From positions 124,001-188,000 of the forward strand of contig JBGASU010000001.1 of assembly GCA_044229535.1 (NCBI GenBank): a stretch of DNA of 64,000 nucleotides, given 5' to 3'. A program made the position numbers and the translations under genes. Below the pieces are notes generated by a model. It saw only the letters and a list, made by a program, of their open reading frames with translations, did no database searches and was not told where the DNA came from. The stretch is from CAZLFQ01 sp044229535 (GTDB lineage Bacteria > Pseudomonadota > Alphaproteobacteria > Rickettsiales > Midichloriaceae). Shown in pieces: positions 8,385 through 17,392 of this stretch. Every line of letters begins with the position of its first letter. The first letter of the stretch is position 1.

Positions 8385-9556
8385 TAAAGTTTCTAATATC
8401 TTTTCTTGTAATATTTGTGCCTACAGTGATATTCGCTGCAGATGATGATATACCATATGATGATAACGATAAGAGTTATGTTGTAATTCCAAAAGATGAT
8501 TCTGGTAATGAAGATAATGGAAATATAAAGATTCTTGAGAAAGTTGATGTAAAAGAGTTATCGATTCCAGAATGTAAAAGCGTACCTATTTATCTCAATC
8601 GTTGTATTCCTGGAATCTGCATGGATAAAACCCAGTTTGGTAAAGTTTTTAGAAAAATTAAAGGTACTGGCAAAGATGGTGTATGTAATTATGTTGAAAG
8701 AACTCCAGGATATGGTGGGGTTGATTGTTCGTTTCCGCAAGATAAATTAGAAAAGATAAACAGCGCTTTCCATACATATTATTTTGGAATGAACCCAGAT
8801 GATTCTACGCTTTCTCCTAATGATTTAGAAGATTTCAAAACAAGTTTATCTAATAATTGTAAAATAGTGAAAGATAGTGCTTTGACAAGTGCCGTTTCAA
8901 TAGATACTGATCAAAGTCATATCATAGACCCAGAATTCAAGGACGCTGCTAATTTATTTGCTACGAAAGAGAGTACGCAAGAGATTGCTAAGGTGTCTGA
9001 GCCAGAAAAGATAGTTGAAGTAGTTACTAAAGAGCCTGTTGTAGAGACGCAAACAGTGGTTGAAAAGCCAGCTGTTGAGAGTACCCCTGTCCAGTCTGTT
9101 ATGTTTACTCCAGAGGAGATAGAGCAAATCAATAGTATACTCAATAGTTTTAATATTGATTCTGGTATCTCTAAAGTTGTGTCTACTAAAGAAGACTTTA
9201 AGAAAGAAAGTAGAAATTTTTATCTAAACTCTATTATTTACTATACAGATAATAAATGGAGTGTCTGGGTGAATGGGCAAAAAATATCAAGCAATTTAAA
9301 TGATAAGGGTTTGATTGTTAAGGAGATAGGTGAAAACTATGTTGTTTTGGAATGGAGTACGCCAAGTTTGGAAAAAATTTCTCCAAATTGGAAGAGCGTT
9401 ATGACGACGTCTTCGGGAAATAAATTCTATTCTGCTAAAAAAGATATAGAAATATACTTGCCTGATGAAACAACAGCAGTAGTATCATTTAGGTTGAGTC
9501 CAAATCAAACATTTGAAGTTTCTAACATGAAAATAAAAGAAGGAGCCGCAGGATAA
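8381..9556 (+). CDS. Secreted periplasmic protein of the pilus-like operon
   Basis: 391 aa with a clear Sec signal peptide (MIKFLISFLVIFVPTVIFAAD, cleavage expected after about residue 19). The mature protein is acidic and has several cysteines in the first half (ECKSVPIYLNRCIPGICMD) that could form disulfides. A Glu/Val/Thr/Pro-rich linker (about 200-240) leads to a C-terminal domain of about 140 residues that looks beta-rich. Position after the PilN-like and PilO-like genes, and a periplasmic, linker-plus-domain build, recall PilP/GspC/BfpG-type proteins. The family is not proven. Confidence 0.5.
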   Translation: MIKFLISFLVIFVPTVIFAADDDIPYDDNDKSYVVIPKDDSGNEDNGNIKILEKVDVKELSIPECKSVPIYLNRCIPGICMDKTQFGKVFRKIKGTGKDGVCNYVERTPGYGGVDCSFPQDKLEKINSAFHTYYFGMNPDDSTLSPNDLEDFKTSLSNNCKIVKDSALTSAVSIDTDQSHIIDPEFKDAANLFATKESTQEIAKVSEPEKIVEVVTKEPVVETQTVVEKPAVESTPVQSVMFTPEEIEQINSILNSFNIDSGISKVVSTKEDFKKESRNFYLNSIIYYTDNKWSVWVNGQKISSNLNDKGLIVKEIGENYVVLEWSTPSLEKISPNWKSVMTTSSGNKFYSAKKDIEIYLPDETTAVVSFRLSPNQTFEVSNMKIKEGAAG

Positions 9557-9560
9557 TAAT

Positions 9561-10289
9561 ATGGCAGTCTACCCAATCGAAGTGCAAAAAATAAATAAAA
9601 GTTTTAAAAAACACCATGTTCTAAAGGATTTATCAATTAAAATTGAGCTTGGTGAGACCTATGGTTTAGTTGGATTGAATGGTATTGGTAAGACCACCAT
9701 AATAAAAATTATTTTAGGGCTTCTGCAACAAGATTCTGGTTTTGTTAAATTATTTGGTACTGATAACGCAAATATAGAATCTAAAAGAAAAATTTGCTAT
9801 CTTCCTGAGAAATTTACGCCTTCTCAATTCTTGAAAGGGTATGAGTTCTTAGAACTAGCGTCGGGTTATTACCAAAAATCTTATGATAGGAAATCTGCAA
9901 TTAGTATTTGTGAAGAATTAGATTTTGACCCAGCTGCACTAGAGAAAAAAGTGAGTAGCTATTCAAAAGGTATGGGACAGAAGCTTGGTTTAGTATCGGT
10001 ATTTTTATCTAATTCCCCACTGCTTATTCTTGATGAGCCAATGAGTGGTCTTGATCCAAGTGCCCGTATTTTCTTGAAGAAAAAATTACAGGATTATAGA
10101 AAGAAAGGTAACTCTATTTTCTTCTCGTCACACATTTTGGCAGATGTTGAAGAGATATGTGATCGTATTGGCATATTGCATTATGGTGACCTGTATTATG
10201 AAGGCACTGTAGAGAAATTTATTAAGAAATCTAAAACTAAAAACTTAGAGCAGGCTTTCTTAGCTGCAATTAAAGAAACTGCTGCTTAG
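9561..10289 (+). CDS. ABC transporter ATP-binding protein
   Basis: 242 aa with a complete ABC ATPase set: Walker A GLNGIGKT at 38-45, signature SYSKGMGQKL near 133, Walker B LLILDEPMSGLDPSAR near 155-170, and H-loop SSHILADVEE near 190. It resembles the CcmA/NatA class that drives ABC-2 exporters. It starts 4 nt after the preceding stop, so it belongs to the pilus-like operon, but no permease gene is adjacent: the next genes are on the opposite strand. Its substrate is unknown. An in-operon role in energising assembly or exporting a component is only a guess. Confidence 0.85.
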   Translation: MAVYPIEVQKINKSFKKHHVLKDLSIKIELGETYGLVGLNGIGKTTIIKIILGLLQQDSGFVKLFGTDNANIESKRKICYLPEKFTPSQFLKGYEFLELASGYYQKSYDRKSAISICEELDFDPAALEKKVSSYSKGMGQKLGLVSVFLSNSPLLILDEPMSGLDPSARIFLKKKLQDYRKKGNSIFFSSHILADVEEICDRIGILHYGDLYYEGTVEKFIKKSKTKNLEQAFLAAIKETAA

Positions 10290-10296
10290 ATATTTA

Positions 10297-11085
10297 TTAT
10301 CTATCGTTTAGCTGATATCCAACTATACAAACCTCACTTGTTGATGAGGTGACGTATGATGTGGCACCAGCATTAACACAGTTTGTTGAAAGTGTGCTGT
10401 CATTACGAGCTCTGAATTTTCCGGAAGCAAAGCCAGTTGCATTGCCAGATACATCTGTAACTCCATCATCAATTTTTTTGTCAATATTATAAGTAGTCAA
10501 GGCATTCATAGACCCATAAGTTAGACCATTGCTAACCGTTAAAGAGCTTGCTCTTCCAAGAAAAACGCTATTTACAAGGGCGTCTGACCAAGGTGAAGCC
10601 ATTACTGTACCACCAGTAGTACTTCTTCCGATATCAGATCCTGACGCGATGTAGTATCCAGTACCATTAATCTTACCAGCTGGCGCTAATACGCCAATGG
10701 TTATTGTGCCCAAATATGCTGCTGGAATTACAGCGATACCATCAGGAATTAGTTCCGCAAGATTTAAATGCTTCCAAGCGCGAGCAGTTTCATCCAGAGA
10801 GTTATTCCATAATGCCTCTATTCTAGCATCTCCATCGCCATTACAAGTGATTGTAACAGCGCAACCACTGCTCCAAAAATTGGCTGCATTGACCATATCT
10901 CCTGGGACTTGTTTATATCGCACAGTGAAATCTCTATATGCTTTTTTATAGGCTTGGAAGTCTGCAATAGTTGCGCGTATCTCAGATTGTTTAACAAGGT
11001 TTATTCCAGAAGCCACTCCAGCGAGGATCAAGCTTATTATGACTATTACTGTTGCTAACTCTATTAGTGAAAATCCCTTTGTCAT
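10297..11085 (-). CDS. Type IV prepilin-like protein 1
   Basis: 262 aa with a textbook class III prepilin signal: MTKG then FSLIELATVIVIISLILAG, so cleavage by a prepilin peptidase after G4 and Glu at +5 of the mature protein. The hydrophobic N-terminal helix would pack into the fibre core; the C-terminal head contains two or more cysteines (GCAVTITC; a late CIVGYQLND). It is clearly a paralogue of the next upstream gene (shared YKQVPGDM/YKRVPGDM, RAWKHL, GYY-ASGSDIG and SPW-D blocks). It ends 8 nt from the convergent ABC gene. It may be a major or minor pilin or a pseudopilin; no prepilin peptidase or PilB-like ATPase gene is in the window. Confidence 0.8.
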   Translation of the reverse strand: MTKGFSLIELATVIVIISLILAGVASGINLVKQSEIRATIADFQAYKKAYRDFTVRYKQVPGDMVNAANFWSSGCAVTITCNGDGDARIEALWNNSLDETARAWKHLNLAELIPDGIAVIPAAYLGTITIGVLAPAGKINGTGYYIASGSDIGRSTTGGTVMASPWSDALVNSVFLGRASSLTVSNGLTYGSMNALTTYNIDKKIDDGVTDVSGNATGFASGKFRARNDSTLSTNCVNAGATSYVTSSTSEVCIVGYQLNDR

Positions 11086-11094
11086 AATCCCTCG

Positions 11095-11943
11095 CTATAA
11101 ATTTCTATCGTGTAATTGGTAGCCAACTAAACATACTTTTGCACTTGATGACATAACATATGAAGTAGTCCCGTTAACACAGTTACTTGTGCCAGTGCTG
11201 TCATTGAGTGCTCTTATTTTTCCTGTACCGAAGCCAATGTTGTTTCCAGATGTGTTCACAGAACCATCGTCGAACTTTTTATCAAGATTATAGGCTTCTC
11301 TAGCAGTTAATACTCCTATAGTTAATCCATTGGATGTTGCTGAAGAGCTTTTCATTCCAAGAAAAACAGCATTTGTTCTGTTGTCTGTCCAAGGAGAAGG
11401 AATTACTGTTGCAAGAGCGTCGCCACCTATATCAGACCCAGCTGCCATGTAGTAGCCTGCGTTAGATATTTTGCTCTTGGGTGTCATTGTCCCAACAACT
11501 AGAACGCCAGCCCAAGTTACTGGTAGTTGGTTTATGTTAACTTCCAAGATTCCAGCAAGTTGGAGGTGTTTCCAAGCTCTATTTGTTTCATCATTGGCGC
11601 TACTGAACACAGCTTCAATTACTCCATTACCATTTCCGTCGCAGCTTGCACCAAGTGTACAAGTTGCGCCAGTCCAGATCGTGGAGGCATTTGCCATATC
11701 TCCTGGGACTCTTTTATATTGATCATCAAAGCTTTGATACATGCTTCTGAATCCTTGCATTTCGGCTATTGCTGATCTTAAATTTGCTTGAGATAGTTGG
11801 TTAGTTGCAGTCATTGCTCCTGCTAACAGCAGAGCAACAATTACTATTGTCACTGATAGTTCTATAATAGAAAAACCAAGTGACGTACGCCAACACGTAT
11901 CACAGTTGGTGGCATTAAGTGTGTTAAAAGAACTAATCTGCAT
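11095..11943 (-). CDS. Type IV prepilin-like protein 2
   Basis: 282 aa with a longer leader (about 23 residues, containing two cysteines) ending in G23, then FSIIELSVTIVIVALLLAG, with Glu at mature position 5. The head domain parallels prepilin 1 along its whole length, including GYYMAAGSDIG and the C-terminal KVCLVGYQLHD. The pair is cotranscribed (9 nt gap) and diverges from valS. Long leaders are typical of type IVb pilins. A shorter start is possible, because no strong ribosome-binding site is obvious before the ATG at 11943. Confidence 0.75.
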   Translation of the reverse strand: MQISSFNTLNATNCDTCWRTSLGFSIIELSVTIVIVALLLAGAMTATNQLSQANLRSAIAEMQGFRSMYQSFDDQYKRVPGDMANASTIWTGATCTLGASCDGNGNGVIEAVFSSANDETNRAWKHLQLAGILEVNINQLPVTWAGVLVVGTMTPKSKISNAGYYMAAGSDIGGDALATVIPSPWTDNRTNAVFLGMKSSSATSNGLTIGVLTAREAYNLDKKFDDGSVNTSGNNIGFGTGKIRALNDSTGTSNCVNGTTSYVMSSSAKVCLVGYQLHDRNL

Positions 11944-12062
11944 TAAACTACTCCAGCTTATACTAATAGATTATATCTTAAAATGGTTAATAAAAGGTAA
12001 ATTTATAGATTACTTTAAAGGCAATTTAGTATATATTTTGGTGAAAATAATTGATTTCTATT

Positions 12063-14531
12063 ATGTTGCAGCAGAATTACGATACTCAGGCCTCTGAGAA
12101 GAAATGGCATGAGCTTTGGGAAAAAAATGGTATTTATAAATGGAACCCTAATGAAACAAGGGAAAACAGCTATGTTATAGATACTCCGCCCCCTACTGTT
12201 TCTGGGCTTTTACACATGGGGCATATATTTAGCTATACACAGGCCGATATTATCGCTAGATACCAGCGTATGAGCGGTAAAAATGTGTTTTATCCAATCG
12301 GTTTTGATGACAATGGTCTACCAACCGAACGCCTAGTTGAAAAAGTGAAGGAAGTTAGGGCTGTACAGATGCCGCGAGCTGATTTTATTAAACTTTGCGA
12401 GGAAGTGGTTGCTGAATCAGAAGAGGAATTCAGGAAATTATTCAAAGCTGTGGGGTTAAGTTTTGATTGGGGACAAGAGTACCAAACAATTAGCGCTCAA
12501 TCGCGTAAATTATCGCAGATGTCTTTCCTAGACCTTATTAAAAAAGGAAGGATTGAAAGAAAGGATTCGCCAACATTTTGGGACCCTGTAGATAGAACTG
12601 CAATTGCTCAAGCTGAAATTGAAGACAAAGAACGCCAAAGCACAATGAATTATGTCATCTTCAAAACTGAAGATGGACAAGATTTGACCATTGCTACAAC
12701 TCGCCCTGAATTATTTAGTGCATGCTTAGCGGTTATGTATCACCCAGAGGATGAGCGTTATAAACATCTAGCTGGAAAAAAAGTTGTTACTCCTATTTTT
12801 GGCCATAAAGTGCCAATGATTGCAGACGAAGATGTACTTATGGATAAAGGCTCAGGTCTTGCGTATTGCTCATGCTTTGGTGATTTTTTAGATTTAACAT
12901 GGATAATGCGTCACAAACTTCCATTCAAAAATTTCATTACCAAAGAAGGTAAAATGCAGCATTCAGGAGTTTATGATGGAATGTATGCAAAAGATGCACG
13001 TGTTAAAATTTTAGAGGATTTAAAAGAGCAGGGCTTGTTGATTAAACAAGAGCCAATAACTCAAATGGTTAAGATTGCTGAGCGTTCGAAAGCTCCACTT
13101 GAGATCATTTCAACACCACAGTGGTATGTTAAAATTCTTGATAAAAAAGAAGAGTTGTTGAAAAAAGCAAATGAGTGTAACTGGTTCCCAGATTACATGA
13201 AAGTTCGACTAGAACATTGGATTAACGGTTTAAATCAAGATTGGTGTATTTCTCGTCAGCGTTATTTTGGTGTACCATTTCCAGTTTGGTATTCAAAACG
13301 TGCTGGCGAAGAAGGCAAAGTTTTATTTGCAGAAATTGATCAACTACCAGTAGACCCATTGGTTGATTTGCCAAAAGGCTATAACAAGGATGAAGTTACT
13401 CCTGATATGGATGTAATGGATACATGGGCAACCAGTAGTATAAGCCCGCAGTTGAATTCGCAAGGTATTAGTGAAGGTTTCGCTGTTGATGCGGAACGTC
13501 ATAATAAATTATTCCCAGCAGATTTAAGGCCACAGGCGCATGAGATTATTAGAACATGGACTTTCTATACCATCGTGAAGGCTCTATATCATGCAGATAC
13601 AATTCCATGGAAAAATATCATTCTTAGTGGCTGGTGTTTGGCTGCTGATAAAACTAAAATGAGTAAGTCCAAAGGAAATACCGTAACTCCCACCGATTTA
13701 ATAATTGAGAAGGGTGCTGACGTTATTAGATACTGGGCATCTACTTCTAGGCTTGGTGTTGATATTGCATACTCGGAAGACGTATTCAAAATTGGTAAGA
13801 AGTTAGTAAATAAACTGTGGAACGCATCGAAATTTGCAGCGCTCCAATTTGAGCATTTGACATCAAAACCATCAACAGCAAAAGCAGATGTTGCAAGTGG
13901 ATTGATTTTTGAAAGCATGGATCTGTGGATTTTATCACGCCTTCATGTTGCAGTTGAGAAAGCAACTAAAGCATTTAAAGAATATGAATATTGTGATGCG
14001 CGCGTAGCAATTGAAGATTTCTTCTGGAATGACTTGTGCGATAACTACTTGGAAATCATTAAGGGTAGGTCTTATGACGAAAAACCTGAGAATGCTAAAA
14101 GCAGACAGAGTGCGATAATTACAATCCACCATGTTTTAAAAACATTATTTAAGTTGTTTGCGCCATTCGTTCCACATATTTGCGACGAATTAAATGAAGG
14201 AATATTTGGTGGTGAATCTGTAAATTCTCGCGGTGCGTGGCCTAAAATTGAAGAGCATTTTTATTCTGAGTCAGCAGATAAAGATGGAAAGAATGCGGTA
14301 GAAGTTTTGGCGTTAGTTCGTAAGTTTAAATCGGAAAAAGGTATTTCGATTAAAACTCCTCTTGAACATGTTTATTATGCTGGATGTGAGCTGAATGATT
14401 CTGTGGCTAATGATATTAAAAACGCATCAAATGCTGCGTCAATCAAGAGTGTTGCAAATTTAGATGGTGAGATAACTACGTTGGAAAATACAAAAGTTCA
14501 GATAACTGCAAAGTTAGCCGCCACTGAGTAG
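12063..14531 (+). CDS. valS: Valyl-tRNA synthetase, archaeal-like form
   Basis: Charges tRNA-Val. I start it at the ATG at 12063 (822 aa); a TTG at 12051 would add four residues. The class I motifs are visible: HMGH at residues 51-54 (PPPTVSGLLHMGHIF) and KMSKS at 532-536. The editing (CP1) region includes the TTRPEL motif. The sequence resembles the shorter, archaeal-like ValRS known from Rickettsia rather than the typical bacterial enzyme of over 900 residues. That is from family knowledge and would need a tree. It lies divergent from the prepilin pair. Confidence 0.93.
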   Translation: MLQQNYDTQASEKKWHELWEKNGIYKWNPNETRENSYVIDTPPPTVSGLLHMGHIFSYTQADIIARYQRMSGKNVFYPIGFDDNGLPTERLVEKVKEVRAVQMPRADFIKLCEEVVAESEEEFRKLFKAVGLSFDWGQEYQTISAQSRKLSQMSFLDLIKKGRIERKDSPTFWDPVDRTAIAQAEIEDKERQSTMNYVIFKTEDGQDLTIATTRPELFSACLAVMYHPEDERYKHLAGKKVVTPIFGHKVPMIADEDVLMDKGSGLAYCSCFGDFLDLTWIMRHKLPFKNFITKEGKMQHSGVYDGMYAKDARVKILEDLKEQGLLIKQEPITQMVKIAERSKAPLEIISTPQWYVKILDKKEELLKKANECNWFPDYMKVRLEHWINGLNQDWCISRQRYFGVPFPVWYSKRAGEEGKVLFAEIDQLPVDPLVDLPKGYNKDEVTPDMDVMDTWATSSISPQLNSQGISEGFAVDAERHNKLFPADLRPQAHEIIRTWTFYTIVKALYHADTIPWKNIILSGWCLAADKTKMSKSKGNTVTPTDLIIEKGADVIRYWASTSRLGVDIAYSEDVFKIGKKLVNKLWNASKFAALQFEHLTSKPSTAKADVASGLIFESMDLWILSRLHVAVEKATKAFKEYEYCDARVAIEDFFWNDLCDNYLEIIKGRSYDEKPENAKSRQSAIITIHHVLKTLFKLFAPFVPHICDELNEGIFGGESVNSRGAWPKIEEHFYSESADKDGKNAVEVLALVRKFKSEKGISIKTPLEHVYYAGCELNDSVANDIKNASNAASIKSVANLDGEITTLENTKVQITAKLAATE

Positions 14532-14534
14532 TTT

Positions 14535-14666
14535 TTAGGATTTTATACGACTATATTTTTTTATAGCTTTAGCAGTTTTTAGTTCTTTGGATTTTACTTT
14601 TACATAAGCTGAAACCAAATAAGCTGTCGCTATTATTGAGAATAATATTGTTGTAAAATCTGACAT
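14535..14666 (-). CDS. Predicted 43-aa single-pass membrane peptide
   Basis: A short minus-strand frame from the ATG at 14664-14666 to a TAA at 14535. It begins MSDFTTILFSIIATAYLVSA (one hydrophobic helix, about residues 5-22) and is followed by a strongly basic tail (KVKSKELKTAKAIKKYSRIKS). AGGA lies 8 nt before the ATG. A helix plus positively charged cytoplasmic tail is typical of real small membrane proteins. No homologue is known to me. It is convergent with valS. Confidence 0.45.
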   Translation of the reverse strand: MSDFTTILFSIIATAYLVSAYVKVKSKELKTAKAIKKYSRIKS

Positions 14667-14761
14667 TTTATTATCCTATCTTTATCTTATGGATCTAATG
14701 TTAGATAAGAAAAATTAACAAAAAGTTAATTTATAGAAAAAATTCAATATAGTTTTAAGAG

Positions 14762-15868
14762 TTACTTATAACAGATTTCTTGTTTGATGTCTTTTTCACA
14801 CCAGCTACAGGCATAAATGTCGTTTCCTATTTGTTTTATTGGATAGTATTTACCATCATAGAAGCGGATGTTGGGATTAATTTTACTAGAGACCTTTACC
14901 TCATTGCTGCGTGCCGCTTCGAAGTTACATAAAACACCGTCTGGCATTAATATGTAATCTTCTTTATCTAAATCTTTTAAAGTATAAATACCTACTGAAA
15001 ATATAGTAGGGCCAGTTTCAAATATAAGTTTGCTGAAATTATGGCAAGGATACTCTAAGTATTTTGGTAAGTTGTTGTGATCATTGAGATTCCTGAATAA
15101 AATGTTTTTTATGTTTTTAATAATCTTATTCTGTGGTGCTGCGGCAAAAATATCATTTGCAATTGACGAATATGTTGGAAAAAAGGGTCTTTCGATACCA
15201 CCAATAAAGCTAAATCTTTTTAAATATCTGATAAACTCCCTTGCATCAAATATCTCGTAATCGAGATCAAGATAGATTCCGCCGTATTTTTCAATGACTA
15301 GAACTCTTAAGATATCGGAAGCTTGGGCAAAAAATCTGTGAGACGTTTGGCCTTTATCAATTTTATCAACAATATTTCTATGTAGTTTATCAGTTGTGAA
15401 TTCATTAAAGTCTTTTATGACCAAATTTGGGATTTGTCTAATTTCAAAAGGTACTAATGCAGGGTTGTCAGTCCAAAAATAATGCTGCCAATGCTTTTCC
15501 TCAAGCTTTAATCTCCCTATGCTATTTTGCATTATTTGTGTAACTTTTTTGGAGATGGGTTTTGGGTTTTGATTATGACTAAAGTATATGTAATGAGTGA
15601 TGAAAGGTATGGTGTTAATCTCATTCACTTCGCCATTTTGTACATCAATATACTTTTGTATATTGATAGAAACTATGTTTTTGTTTACTTGTACAGGGTT
15701 GGACACATTTTCCGTAAGTAGAATTTCTGGTATCATGTTGATGTCATAACACTTTTTGCAGATAGGGCTCTCTAGATGATTATAAAACATAAGAGTGATT
15801 GCTAGCACTAATACCACTGAAAGAATGTAGATTAGGCTTTGGTTTTTTACTCCTTTAAACTTTCTCAT
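14762..15868 (-). CDS. Membrane-anchored DXD glycosyltransferase (GT32/OCH1-like)
   Basis: 368 aa. An N-terminal signal anchor (about 12-29, LIYILSVVLVLAITLMFYN) is followed by a region with paired cysteines. The sugar-binding DXD signature is in KYGGIYLDLDYEIFDA, with D201 and D203, preceded by ASDILRVLVIE: the arrangement of GT32/OCH1-type and TcdA/TcdB-related transferases. It would transfer a sugar from a nucleotide sugar to an unknown acceptor, perhaps at the periplasmic face of the membrane. In intracellular bacteria related proteins are often effectors or glycan modifiers. Monocistronic. Confidence 0.75.
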   Translation of the reverse strand: MRKFKGVKNQSLIYILSVVLVLAITLMFYNHLESPICKKCYDINMIPEILLTENVSNPVQVNKNIVSINIQKYIDVQNGEVNEINTIPFITHYIYFSHNQNPKPISKKVTQIMQNSIGRLKLEEKHWQHYFWTDNPALVPFEIRQIPNLVIKDFNEFTTDKLHRNIVDKIDKGQTSHRFFAQASDILRVLVIEKYGGIYLDLDYEIFDAREFIRYLKRFSFIGGIERPFFPTYSSIANDIFAAAPQNKIIKNIKNILFRNLNDHNNLPKYLEYPCHNFSKLIFETGPTIFSVGIYTLKDLDKEDYILMPDGVLCNFEAARSNEVKVSSKINPNIRFYDGKYYPIKQIGNDIYACSWCEKDIKQEICYK

Positions 15869-16017
15869 CTAAAATACTTATTGCTTTTGGTATAACGAGA
15901 TTAAAAGATATGTGTCCTTATGCAATATATATTTAAACGGCGGTTATGTTTTGCCTAGAAAAGTTTACTATTGTGTGCCTAGCTGATAGAATGAGTTAAA
16001 AATTGCTTCGTGATTTA

Positions 16018-17391
16018 ATGGATAAAAACACAATATATTCGCAATCAATTACTGGTAAGTATAGGACGTTGAAAAACTATGCTTCTTACGTCTTGCTTGC
16101 TATTTACTTTCTATCTTCATGGATTAGATGGGATAGGGGAACTGATTTGCCATCCCAAGCTATATTGATGGATTTGCCTAATAGAAAAGCATATTTGTTT
16201 GGTATTGAAATTTGGCCAGATGAAGTATATTTCATTGCTGGGCTATTAATGCTAGGAGCACTTGGTCTATTCTTCGTTACCTCTCTTTTTGGCAGAATTT
16301 GGTGTGGATATACTTGTCCACACACGGTTTTTGTAGATTTGTTTATAAAGACTGAGGTGTATTTTCAAGGGGATAGAAATGCGCGAATTAAGCTAGATCA
16401 GCAAGAATGGGATAATGATAAAATTCGAAAAAAATCACTTACACATTTAACTTGGATAGCGATCGCATTTAGCTTTGCATTTGGCTGGGTGTGTTATTTT
16501 TACGATGCACCAAGATTATTAAAAGATGTACTGACGTTCAAAGTCACTGGTGGTGGCTTGGCTTGGTTAGTGGGCTTGACTTTCTCTACATATTTGTTTG
16601 CAGGTTTTATAAGGGAAAAAGTTTGTATTTACATGTGTCCTTACGGTAGGTTTCAATCTGCTATGCTTGATAATGATACAAGCGTTGTAACGTATCATTC
16701 ATGGAGAGGAGAGCCTAGAGGTAAGTTTGATGAGACAGGAGAACTTGGTGATTGCATAGATTGTGGTAAATGCGTAGTTGTGTGTCCTATGGGAATAGAC
16801 ATACGAGATGGTCTACAACTACCGTGTATTGGTTGTGGTTTGTGTGTTGATGCATGTAATAGTGTTATGGAAAAACTAGGTAGGCCACTAGATTTAATTT
16901 CTTATGACAGCGTTAATTGTGCGAATTCAAAGATGTTAAGCACAGGATATAAGAAAAACATATTCCGTCTTAAAACAATTCTTTTTGCATTAGTTTTTGT
17001 GATTATCTCTTCTATAATGTTCTATTCTCTGCTTACTAAAGCAGAATTTACAATGATGGTGATTAGAGATAGAGGTTCATTATTTACTGTGTTGCCAGAT
17101 GGGAGTTATCGTAACATTTATACAGTTGAAATCGCTAATCGAACGCCAAAATCAGAGATGTATGTTTTAACCATAAATGGTTTGAACGATTTCTTAATGA
17201 AGCATGATAATGAAGTTGAATATAAAGAGAAAATTATAGCGGTAAATTTAGCTCCTGAAGAAGAAAAAGAGTTGAAGGTATTTATAAAGTCAAATAAGCC
17301 AAAAGAAAAACAGACTGATATACAGATAATCCTCACCAAAGTAGATGATAATAAAAGTGTAGTACGCAAGAGTACTTTTGTGAGTGAGTGA
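16018..17391 (+). CDS. ccoG: Cytochrome c oxidase accessory protein CcoG (FixG)
   Basis: An inner-membrane iron-sulfur protein involved in copper handling for cbb3-type cytochrome oxidase assembly. It has several TM helices in the N-terminal half, the CGYTCPHTVF and CIYMCPYGRFQ motifs, two 4Fe-4S ferredoxin motifs (CIDCGKCVVVCPMGID and CIGCGLCVDACN), a further TM helix near 330, and a C-terminal Ig-like domain. I choose the ATG at 16018 (457 aa); a TTG at 16003 is in frame but less likely. The ccoNOQP structural genes are not in the window, so a cbb3 oxidase is implied elsewhere. Confidence 0.93.
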   Translation: MDKNTIYSQSITGKYRTLKNYASYVLLAIYFLSSWIRWDRGTDLPSQAILMDLPNRKAYLFGIEIWPDEVYFIAGLLMLGALGLFFVTSLFGRIWCGYTCPHTVFVDLFIKTEVYFQGDRNARIKLDQQEWDNDKIRKKSLTHLTWIAIAFSFAFGWVCYFYDAPRLLKDVLTFKVTGGGLAWLVGLTFSTYLFAGFIREKVCIYMCPYGRFQSAMLDNDTSVVTYHSWRGEPRGKFDETGELGDCIDCGKCVVVCPMGIDIRDGLQLPCIGCGLCVDACNSVMEKLGRPLDLISYDSVNCANSKMLSTGYKKNIFRLKTILFALVFVIISSIMFYSLLTKAEFTMMVIRDRGSLFTVLPDGSYRNIYTVEIANRTPKSEMYVLTINGLNDFLMKHDNEVEYKEKIIAVNLAPEEEKELKVFIKSNKPKEKQTDIQIILTKVDDNKSVVRKSTFVSE

Positions 17392-17392
17392 A

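Noticed and set aside
11906..12097. 63-residue plus-strand frame before valS
   Set aside because: Overlaps the prepilin start and the valS start, with no ribosome-binding site or domain.
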